DNA from: Vespa crabro
Lineage: Eukaryota; Arthropoda; Insecta; Hymenoptera; Vespidae
Assembly (NCBI RefSeq): GCF_910589235.1
Contig: NC_060955.1
Coordinates: forward strand, 23,886,672 to 23,950,671
Length of the DNA stretch: 64,000 nucleotides
Reading direction: 5' to 3'
Shown in pieces: positions 38,059 to 48,253 of the stretch. Within the stretch, counting starts at the first letter, position 1, and each line of letters begins with the position of its first letter. The notes beneath the pieces are model-generated. The model did not search any database. It had not been told where the DNA came from and saw nothing but the letters and a program-made list of their open reading frames with translations. The position numbers and the translations under genes are program-made.

Positions 38059-39241
38059 TTGACACTAATTAAAAGTAAACCTTTGTATATAGAAAAATAA
38101 ATATTTTCTAAGAAATCGCGCGTACGTGATATACGAAGCTGTGCGAAGTAAAAACCGATAATCCGATAATATTAGATAAATATATGTTGCAATGATACAC
38201 TTTGTAAATCAATTAATATAATTTTATTGTTATCAAACATTTCTATTGTATCACGAATTTTAAAGCATCATTGTCACGTATAACTATGACTTATTATACA
38301 TCGAATGAACGGTAGTAGGAAAAGCATGTTATGGAAGAAAGAAAAAAAAAAAAAAAACACTTCAACCAGAAAGACAAGTTACTGGATGTAAATTCATATA
38401 AATATTGATAAATTTAATCTTAGACAGCATTTTAATGTTCTCCGAGAATTTAGAAAAAAGTAAAAGAACTTTCGAAACAACGCGACAGTACATATTATTA
38501 TCGTACTTAAGGTCGAAAAAGGATGAGCTTTGTTTTATATTCTCTGCGAATATAAAATGACATTACATTTTACATCGAGAAGCCTTTCTTACGCGTCTAC
38601 AGTTAAATCCGTGATTATAGCTTGATAGTATTCAAGGGTGTTCAATTTGACGACGTTAATGGTATCAAAAGTAATTTTTCCTTTCGTTGCGATAGATTTG
38701 ATAATTTGAATTTAAAAATAAAAAAATAGAATATTAATCCTTCAAGATCTCATAATGAGATCTTAGAAAAATGTGTAAAAAATTTACATCTGTTTTTTTA
38801 TTTTTATTTATTTTTTTTTATTTTTAAATTTTACTCTATAAAAATTTATAAACTCGAATTAAAAACTATTTTTGGTAAAAGAAGCTTTTATTTTTGTATT
38901 ATATATAATAAGAAATTATACGTATTAAATATAGCTAAGTAATATTTCATTTGTTTAGACTCCGCCTAGCATGTGCGAAGACAGATGAAAGACGATAACA
39001 TTTTTATAAAACGTAGTATTACGATATTGGAATTTAAGAATAATAGACAAGAAACGTAATATTATAAAAGTGACTCTTAAGGGATTAATATTAATGGTAA
39101 CGTATTAAAAAAAATTTATTTAAAAATGTTAATTAATATATATATATATATATTAGATTCCTAACCTAAACCTGTCAGTTATTTTATAGAGATAACAACG
39201 ATTAGAGATAACAAAATACGAAAATAAATAATTGATCTTCA
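38059..39241. promoter_or_regulatory. Shared 5' region of DPAGT1 and RNF14
   Basis: The 1.2 kb between the two divergent start codons. AT-rich with T-rich runs near 38810-38830 and a short TA tract at 39137-39155. It must carry both promoters. No coding frame is supported. Confidence 0.4.
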
Positions 39242-41098
39242 ATGGACAGCGAAAAACAAAAGGATGAGATTACTGCTTTGGAAAGCATCTACAATAAGGA
39301 AGAATTTTCATATTACAATGAAGATAAACTTTATCAATGTAATTTCAAGATATTTATAAATTTTCCTGTAGGATATTATTTTACATATAGCGATAACAGA
39401 TATCCGGAACAACCAGCAGAGAAAGTACAAATATCGCATTTACCACCATTGTCGTTATATGTTACTTTACCAGAAAATTATCCTTCCACTTCACCACCCA
39501 TGTTTACATTATGCACATCTTGGTTATGCCAAGCACCACTGTCTAAATTATGCAAAAAATTAGATAGTTTATGGGAAGAAAATAAGGGCCAAGAGATATT
39601 ATTTGTTTGGATTGGATTTTTACAACATGAAACCTTACAATTTTTAAATATAGAACAATCTATTAGTATGAACTCTGTCTATACAACTTATAAAATAGCT
39701 TTGGAAAAGGTACAGAGTTCTCAAAAATATTTAGAAGATCAAAGTTCTCAAAAACGTTTAGAAGAGCACGAAGCAAAAGAAACTATTGATAAAGATACGA
39801 GTAGTAGTAAAAATAGTAAGAAGAATTTGCAGAGACAACGTTATAAAGGAAAAGAACACAGAAAAATAGATAAAAGGGCTTTTTCCGATTGTCCTTTTGG
39901 AAAAAATCCAATTCAATTTTTGATAGATTACAATGAAAAACGTAATCACATTGAATTTAATAAAAGTTTGTATACTTGCAAAATCTGTTTTACAGATAAG
40001 TTAGGAGAACATTGTATTAAATTTTTACCATGTTCTCATGTATTTTGTAAACATTGCATCAGCGATTATTTAGAAGTTAAGATTAAGGATGGAAATGTAC
40101 AAAATATTTCTTGCCCCGAGGAAAAATGTACTTCTGAGGCAACACCCGGACAAGTATATATTTTTATATAGGAAAAATATATAATAATTATATTTTTTAA
40201 TATAATTAACTTATCATCATGTTTCTTTTTCAGATTAAAGATTTGGTTAGTCCTGAAATGTTCGCCAAATATGATTCTATATTGTTAAATGTTACATTAG
40301 ATACTATGTCAGATATAGTTTATTGTCCAAGACGTCATTGTCAATACCCGGTCAGTCGTGATCTCAATGAACAAATGGCAAACTGTCCTGTTTGCCAATA
40401 TGCATTTTGTGTCTATTGTAAAATGGTGTATCATGGAATAGAACCGTGTAAAGTGAATTCAGGTATATATAGCATACATACATACATGTGTGCGCGTGCG
40501 CGCGCGCGTGTGTGTGTGACTATATGATAATTACTTAGGTGTCATTACAGTAATTATAATAATTAGAGTATTATTTAATAGCTGAAAAGCAACAATTAGT
40601 AAAAGAATATCAAGCTGCTACAGACAATAAAAGACTTCAAATGGAAACAAGATATGGTAAAAAACAACTTCAAATGTTAGTAGAAAATACAATGTCAGAG
40701 AATTGGATCAATGTAAATAGTCAGCATTGTCCTCATTGTAATGCTGCTATTGAGGTTTGTATTTCTTTTATGATTATTTATATGAATTATTTTTTCAAAT
40801 TATATTACATAATATTGTGTTTTAGAAATCCGATGGTTGTAATAAAATGACTTGTGGGAAATGCAGTACATATTTCTGTTGGTTATGTGGGAAAAAATTA
40901 AACGCCCAAGAACCTTATGTGCACTTCCGTGATCCGGGATCCGAGTGCTTTAATATGCTATATCATGGCTTAATACCAAATGAAGATGGCGAGGACGATT
41001 TTCTAATACCTGGAATATATTATGATATAGATGACAATATTCAAGATTTTTCTGATGATGATGATGATTATGACGATGGTTTCTTTATTGAATATTAA
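39242..41098 (+). CDS. RNF14: RING-between-RING E3 ubiquitin ligase RNF14
   Basis: RBR-class E3 that receives ubiquitin on a RING2 cysteine before passing it to substrate. Human RNF14 acts on stalled ribosomes and transcription factors. Exons: 39242-40153, 40234-40462, 40582-40754, 40826-41098; 1,587 nt, 528 residues (human 474). The RWD domain covers about 8-150 (EITALESIYNKEEF, PENYPSTSPPMFTL). A Lys/Glu-rich linker follows, then RING1 (CKICFTDKLGEHC, PCSHVFCKHCISDYL), the IBR (YCPRRHCQYPV, CPVCQYAFCVYCKMVYHG) and RING2 (HCPHCNAAIEKSDGCNKMTC). Cys443 in SDGCNKM is the expected catalytic residue. The last residues form an acidic tail of Asp repeats. The extra length lies mainly in the linker between RWD and RING1. 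Confidence 0.94.
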
Positions 41099-41667
41099 AG
41101 TTTAAATAATATTACAAAAGGAAAATTAAATTTATTTAAGATCTTCCTATAGTTATAATATGTATTTACCCTTATGCTTCGATGTAATTTCCCTCTACTT
41201 AAAATTATTTTTATATTATTTTATTATTATAAATAGATATTATGAAATTAACGAAATTCTTGTGCTGATATATTGTATAATTCATTTTATAAGATAAAAT
41301 ATTTAGCTTGTTAAATGTATGACAAATATTTAAAACGGTTCGTTGATTCCTAAATAAAACTATAATTACTGATTTTACAAATAATGAGATATTAATTTTT
41401 TATTAAAAATTAAAATCATTATTATACTAAACAACGTATCTTTGAAAACTTTGATTTTAATTTTTTATTATTTAGTAACAATGCTTGCTATCGACTGTTA
41501 ATAAATTATCGATAATGGAGAACATGACAAATTTGTTACGGCTGTTTATTATACGCGTTAAGAATAAAATAATTATAATTTGTTTTCTCTTAGATTTAAA
41601 TTTTTAACTCGCGGACGTTGAATATATTGAATATCAATAAAAATAAATTTTTTACTAATTTTGACTA
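41099..41667. other. Convergent 3' region of RNF14 and the orphan exon
   Basis: AT-rich 3' flank. An AATAAA-type signal sits near 41354 on the plus strand and probably ends RNF14 transcripts. No gene is visible. Confidence 0.45.
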
Positions 41668-42141
41668 TTACCAGATCAGTTTTCTTTTGCAATACGATAA
41701 GTGAACATCCATCGATCGTTCGACCTTATCTAAACAAAAGATTTCCTTATAAATTTTAACTATACAATGATGAGCTAGGACAGCATAATACAATTGAGTT
41801 ATTTCATCATATCCTAATTCTATCAATAACGAATCCAACCAAGTACCATTATGTACCATCTTTGTTATCTTTTGTATTATCAATTCTTTATTAGGAATAA
41901 AGAATTTGGGGAAATATAACAAAAACGATAAACCTGTAATAGCAAAGGACAAACTTTTTTGCTCTGTTGACAAATGAAGCAAAATTTCTTTAAATTGGAG
42001 TAATTTTGAAAATACATTGAAATATGCAGCCATTCGCTCGGTAGTACTTGCGTTGGGTGATTTACCATTAGATTTCAATACATCGCAAATACTATCGACC
42101 CAGGTCTCACCACGTGGAGGTTGCTGCATGTGGAGACCCAC
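41668..42141 (-). CDS. Orphan terminal exon, unrecognised helical protein, 5' side lost in repeats
   Basis: An open minus-strand frame of up to 157 codons ends at 41668. It reads like a conserved globular helical C-terminus (TTERMAAYFNVFSKLLQF, SFAITGLSFLLYFPKFFIP, TWLDSLLIELGYDEI, MDVHLSYCKRKLIW). Codon use and composition look real and unlike the surrounding repeats. I do not recognise the family. The likely exon start is the acceptor catgcag with first base 42123; the in-frame ATG at 42129 is the alternative. From there upstream the sequence is repeat DNA for about 9 kb, and no partner exon is visible. It is either the last exon of a gene with a very long first intron, a truncated relic, or an assembly joint. 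Part of it is copied at 43533-43640. Confidence 0.5.
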   Translation of the reverse strand: MGLHMQQPPRGETWVDSICDVLKSNGKSPNASTTERMAAYFNVFSKLLQFKEILLHLSTEQKSLSFAITGLSFLLYFPKFFIPNKELIIQKITKMVHNGTWLDSLLIELGYDEITQLYYAVLAHHCIVKIYKEIFCLDKVERSMDVHLSYCKRKLIW

Positions 42142-42760
42142 GGGCTAACGGTGACTCTACTCTATAATCCGCGTTTCGCGATACCGATCCGTCATACCTT
42201 TCCGCTTCAATGCATTGGCTTCTTAACTAACAGGGTATGTGTAGCTTTAGCTACTACACACCTCTTACAGATAGCTCCACCATTAGCACCGTCCGCTTCA
42301 GACATAACGGATTATTAAGCACATCCGAATTCGTGCTTTCCGAATTTCGAACAAACAAAGCGCACTCCTTAGAAATACTAATCGCGTCGCGACACTCACG
42401 TGTGTGTTTTAATTACGTAGATTCTACTGTTAAGCCGAAATTCGCGAAGTACCCCCATCGAGAATTTTAAAGAAATCAAACGAAGTCCACGGTAGGACCT
42501 TTAATCGCGCCCGAACACCCACGCGAGTGTTAGAAAAACGTTGACTCTACTCTAAATTCGCGTTTTCGATCCGAACAATCAAACGAAGTTTAATCGCGCC
42601 CGAGAACACCCACGCCTGTGCCAGCCGACACGCGCGCCAGTGTCCTTCCTATCCTTCCCGTATTCGCGAGTAGAAATCGATGATGAATCCCGCCATGCGA
42701 TCATCCGGCCGCAGATGAATCAGATCCCTCGATGATCTATCCTGAAAAAAAAGAAGCTAA
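42017..42760. repeat. Segmental duplication, copy 1
   Basis: Runs from inside the orphan exon (atgcagccattcgctcg near 42033) through the ggtctcaccacgtgg / catgtggagaccc inverted motif to the ctcgatgatctatcctg segment near 42730. The same order of landmarks recurs at 43533-44820. Confidence 0.75.
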
Positions 42761-44720
42761 GGAAAAAATAAGAGAAAACAAAAAAATATATAAAATAAAA
42801 CATAATATATACATAGATTATAAATAGAAAATAAATATAATAAAAAGTAAATAATATAGAAAATAAACATATATAAATAAATAAGAAAGCTAGAGAAAGA
42901 AACAAAAAAAGTGCAGCTCAGCTCCATTCCATGGATCCTACCTAAGACCTATAAATCGTAATTAACAAGAATATATTAAAAACATAATTAAAAACATAAT
43001 TGAACACATAATTAAAAATATAAATAAAAAGTATCAACTTAAATAAATATTAAGAAAATACAATTAAAAGGACATAACATATTGATAACATAATTGAAAA
43101 CATAATTGAAAAATAAAAATATGAGATAGAAAAGAGAGTCGGAGAACAAAAAGAATGCCGGAGAATGTAAAGAATGCCGGAGAATGTAAAGAGAGCCGGA
43201 GAACGAAAAAAGAGCCCCAGAAAGAGAAGAAAATAGAAGCAGTTCTACTCGATGCTGAGACAGCAACCCGCACAGAGGCCCTCACCCATGGGCCCCTCCC
43301 ATGGGTCCCACCCGAGATATATAAAGGATAATTAATGAGAGTATATAATAATAAATAGAAATGACAACGGACATAAAATTGTTATAGATAAAGTTCCTTG
43401 TCGTTCTGAAAGAAATTATTGTACAATAAATTCTGTTATATTTCTTCTTTCGAAGTATTGTTAGCTATATAAGATGGAAATATGTTAATGTTTAGTTGGA
43501 ATTAGATTTAAACAATTTTGGGAAAGTAATAGAATATGCAGCCATTCGCTCGATAATACTTGTATTATAAAATTTATAATTAAACTTTGCAAGTATTAAC
43601 GACCCAGGTCTCACCACGTGAAGGTTGCTGCATGTGGAGACCCACGAGCTAACGGTGACTCTACTTTATTCTAAAATCCGCGTTCCGCGATACCGATCCC
43701 TTATGCCTTCCGCTTCGGATATTTAGGGCGACTTAGCTAACAGGAGGTATATAGCCTCAGCTACAGGGACCCCACTTACAGAGAGCTTTACCGTTCAATA
43801 CCCTCGCCTCAGGCATAATGGATTATTAAGCACATCTGAATTCGTGCTTCCGAATTTCGAACAATCAAAGCGCATTAATCGCGTTCGCGACACTCACGTG
43901 TGTTAAAATTACGTAGATTCTACTGTTCTATCCAAATTCGCGAAGTAATCTAATCGAAATGTCGAAGAAATAAAACGAAGTCCCCGGTAGGACTTTCAAT
44001 CGCGCACGCGAACACTGACGTGAGTGATAGAAATACGGTGACTCTAAGTTGAAATCCGAAGCGCACCCCGAATTTCAACACTAAAACGAAGTCCATGATA
44101 GGACTTTTAATCGCGCCCGGACACCCACGCAAGTGTTCGGAAAACGGTGACTCTACTCTAAATAAACTAATCGAATATTCGAGCAAACAAAACGAAGTCC
44201 CCGGTAGGACTTTTAATCGCGCACGCGAACACTCACGTGAGTGTTAGAATAACGGTGACACTAAGTTGAAATCCAAAGTGACATATGCTAACCGGTATTT
44301 AGACTTTCCATGATATTTGTCGAGATTTCCGCCCCGCTACCAAATATGAAGATTGTCAGAACATCGGCTAGCTATGTACAGCACTACAAGGTAAACCGTT
44401 CGCGCACCCCGAATTTCAACACTAAAACGAAGTCCATGATAGGACTTTAATCGCGCCCGGACACCCACGCAAGTGCTCGGAAAACGGTGACTCTACTCTA
44501 AAAAAACGCGTTCGCGAGGTAATCTAATCGAATATTCGAGCAAATGAAACGAAGTCCCCGGTAGGACTTTTAAGTCGCGCCCGCGTACATTCACGTGAGT
44601 TTTAGAAAAATGGTGACTCTACTCTAAATTCGCGTTTTCGATTCGAACAATCAAACGAAGTTTAATCGCGCCCGCGAACACCCACACTTGTGCCTGCCAA
44701 CACGCGCGTGAATGTTCTCC
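42142..44720. repeat. Dispersed-tandem repeat with palindromic CACGTG core
   Basis: About eight imperfect copies of a roughly 80-120-bp unit: aaacgaagtcc..taggacttttaatcgcgcccg, then an imperfect palindrome acactcacgtgagtgt, then aacggtgactctactc. The 'ggtgactcta' landmark occurs near 42155, 42540 (variant), 43655, 44037, 44147, 44254 (variant), 44486 and 44611. At 44228-44245 the palindrome is perfect over 18 bp. No protein-coding frame runs through the units. Confidence 0.75.
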
Positions 44721-46050
44721 TATCCTGCCCGTATTCTCGCGTAAAAATCGATGATGAATCCTGCCATACGATGTATCATCTGGCCGCAAATGAACCTATA
44801 CCTCGATGATCTATCCTGGAAAACAATAAGATAAGGAAAAAATAAGGAAAAGAAGAAGATAAGGAAAAAATAAGAAAAAGAAAAGAAAAGACATATTGAA
44901 TATTGCTGCATGATTACTCGATCATCCCTGAAAAAGAAAAAAAGAAGATGAATAAGAGAAGGAGAAAAAATATATAAAATACATAATAAATATGTATAAA
45001 TAGATAAGAATGCTGGAGAATGAAAGAGCTCTGCACGATGCTGAAACAGCTGCCCGCATCATCTCAAGGGTCCTACCTAAAACTAATGAATCATAATTAA
45101 TAAGAATATATTAATAACATAACTGAAAACATAATTAAAAAGAAACAACATAAATAAATATTAAGAAAACATAATTGAAAAGAAACAACCTAAAGAAATA
45201 TTAAGAAAACATAACTGAAAAGAAATAATTTATTAATAACATAACTGAAAACATAATTAAAAAAGAAAAATATGAGATAGAAAAGAGAAAAAATAAATGC
45301 AGTTCTATACGATGCTGAAACAGCAGCCCGCAGCTTCTCATGTGTCCTACCTAAAATTTATAAATCATAATTAATAAAAACATGATTAAACACATAATTA
45401 AACACATAATTAAACACATAAATAAACACAAATAAACACAAATAAAAACAAATAAACACAAATAAACAGATAATTAAACACACAATTAAGCACATAATTA
45501 AACACATAATTAAAAACATAATTGAAAAGAAACAACATAATTAAATATTAAGAAAACATAATTAAAAAAGAAAAATATGAAATAGAAAAGAGAAAAAAAG
45601 AGATGCAGTTCTATACGATGCTGAGACAGCAACCCGCACAGAGGCACACCCCCATGGCCCATCCCATGGGTCCCACCCGAGATTATAAATTATAATTTAT
45701 AAGAGTGTATTAATGACATAGAAAATAAAAACAAGAAAAATATGGCTTAAAAAAGAGAGCCGCAGAAAGATAAGAGAATAGAAGCAGCTCTACATGATGC
45801 TGAGACAGCAACCCGCACAGAGGCCCTCACCCATGGGCCCCTCCCATGGGTCCCACCCGAGACTATAAATCATAATTAATAAGAGTGTATTAATGACATA
45901 GAAAATAAGAACAAGAAAAATATGAGTTAAAAAAGAGAGCCGCAGATAAATAAGAGAATAGAAGCAGCTCTACATGATGCTGAGACAGCAACCCGCACAG
46001 AGGCTCTCACCCATGGGACCATCCCATGGATCCCACCCGAGATATATAAA
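43235..46050. repeat. ~180-bp tandem repeat with CCCATGGG motifs
   Basis: The block gatgctgagacagcaacccg..cccatggg..cccatgggtcccacccgag followed by an A-rich spacer occurs at about 43235, 45605, 45781 and 45961. The last three start about 178 and 180 bp apart. Degenerate copies without the CCCATGGG pair are near 42912, 45030 and 45300. The spacers are A-rich runs of acataattaaa and aataaacaca. Confidence 0.75.
43533..44820. repeat. Segmental duplication, copy 2 with expanded middle
   Basis: Shares with copy 1 the truncated orphan-exon piece (43545-43640), the inverted GGTCTC...GAGACC motif, the taagcacatctgaattcgtg block near 43828 and the terminal ctcgatgatctatcctg segment at about 44801. 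The exon part is disrupted by AT-rich substitutions and deletions. Extra copies of the E-box repeat make this copy about 500 bp longer. Confidence 0.75.
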
Positions 46051-46228
46051 AGATGATTAATGATAGTAAATTAGAATAAATAGTAATGACAGTGAAGAGA
46101 ATTTTCTGTGCGTTTCAATTTTAAATCGATAGTATATCTATTAATCAATAGTATATAGTAGTACATGTATATGATCTTAATAACATTGCTAAGAATATCC
46201 TATTGTTTAAATATTAATTAATTATTCT

Positions 46229-46840
46229 TTCCCGTGTTGGCGATCCCTAGCCGACCTGGAACTAGCTGAAAAGAAATAAAGAATGAAAAAAGAAAATGTA
46301 TATATATATATGTTAATTATGTGAAGGATAAAATCCTGAAATTTAACTTAATTAAACATAAGAAAAATAAAAGATTAATTAACAAAAAAAGAAATGGAAT
46401 ATGCTGAACCCTGATGTAAAATTAATATTATTCTCTCTGAAAGAAATATTATTCTCCCTGAAAGTAATATTATTATATTTATTAATCAATATTATATGAT
46501 AATACATGTATATGATTTTTATAACGTTGCTAAAAATCCTATTGTTTAAATATTAATTAATTATACTTTACGTATGTCGTGCGTTGTGTAAATGTTGAAA
46601 TAATCTTATTTATTAATTATTCCTTCCCGTGTTCGCGATCCCACGATCTGCCACTAGCTGAAAAGAAATAAGGAAAGAAAAAAGAAAATGTATATATGTA
46701 TATTAATTATGATAAAATTCTGAAATTTAATTTAATTAAACTTAAGAAAAATAAAAGATTAATTAAAAAAAAGAAAGAAATGAAAAATTCAGAATACTGA
46801 TCTAAAGAAATATTATTTTCTCTGAAAAAAATATTATATT
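46229..46840. repeat. Direct repeat pair, ~390-bp period
   Basis: The segment ttcccgtgttggcgatcc..actagctgaaaagaaataa..ctgaaatttaacttaattaaac..attattctctctg at 46229-46450 recurs at 46621-46830 with scattered differences. No coding frame is present. Confidence 0.7.
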
Positions 46841-48253
46841 ACTTGTACATTTCATAGATATATGATTTTAATATAGAACTCGATTTTATTAAAATAAAAT
46901 TATGAATTTAATTGAACTGTAGAAAAGAAAAAATGTACAATATTTATCAATCGACTTTAACGTAAAATTTGATTTTATTAAACTGGAATTACAAATTGAA
47001 ATGAATTTTAGAAAAGAGAAAATGTATAAAATTTATGTATCGAGTTTAATATTAAAAATGCATAAAATATGAAATAATCATATGGCAATGTGGTAATGTT
47101 ATTTACGGAATGTTACTTCGTCTCAGTTTTTTAAATCTACACCCTTACACCCATCACCATAAGAGCATTTCGAGTGACAACATGGTAAAATTAAAATGCG
47201 ACTAAGAGCCATTCTTAAAAGTTTCTAGTGACCCTTCGAAAATAATTCAATAGCCTAATAGTAATCCTCTTAAGGCATATGTTGGGTATATAGCCTTTTC
47301 TTTGTTTCGTGACCCAATCTAGTCGATTATTACTCTAAAACTTACAAAATTTAATTTCAAATTTTAAGATATGAAAGAAAATCGTAACAGAATCCTAACG
47401 TATCTGAAAACCTATTATTATTTTTTCGAAAGATAATTTTTTGCAACGTAGGAGAAGTTAGAATCAGTATCGGAGGGATTTCAAAATTTACTCACTACTT
47501 AAGAAGTTCTGCGATGGCTCCAAAACACTCGTTCGTGGTTTAAGTCGAAATTGAGAATGAATAATTCTTCAAAATTAGATAGGTCGACATCGAAGTTGAT
47601 GAAGATCCTCTTCAGTGATGCACTGATTCTAATTCGCGGTAGTTATTTATTAACGGACGTTCACTGAATTTAATTCGCGAAACTCTACTGTCTTTTATAA
47701 ATAAAGTCTGTGCGACTGTTAAAAGAGCAAAACATTTTGCGAACAAACACTGACTCTAACGACTGCATTGCACGCAGTAAAATGTAAAAACATTTGTCGT
47801 TTAAATCGCGAAACGCGAACGAACAAACACTGCTTCTACTTGGTGATATTTTCAATTTATCGATAAAAACATTCGATTACTTCATTGCTACGCGCGCGAT
47901 AATAATGAAATTCTGAAACAGAAAAATACAAACAAAATAATTAGTATCACTGTTATAATAAAAAACTGTATAAATTATTAAAGAAATATATGATATAGAA
48001 ATATATTTACTTTAAGTCTTCATTATAACTATGCAGGAAAGATATCCAGAGAAGGCTTCGATGATTACTCGTCGGAATCCCAAAGAAGACTGATCAGTAA
48101 TAGTCGAGATCGATCAGAGATTTGATTTTGTTGACTTCACACATAACCAAGGCACGGCAGTTAAACATTTAAATATGCAAAGAAATATGCAAAAATCAAT
48201 TAAATAAAATTAAATATGAAAAAAAAAAATTAATTATTTTAATTTTCTCCAGC
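46841..48253. other. AT-rich spacer between repeat families
   Basis: No long frame and no clear internal repetition. Segments at about 47670-47830 (aaacactgactctaac, aaacactgcttctact) resemble the 'ggtgactctact' repeat in style and may be old copies. Nothing else is recognised. Confidence 0.4.

Noticed and set aside
43039..44911. Minus-strand frames of 63-78 codons in the repeat block
   Set aside because: They are built from repeat units (Ser/Phe-rich translation of A-rich spacers) and overlap in competing frames of the same units.
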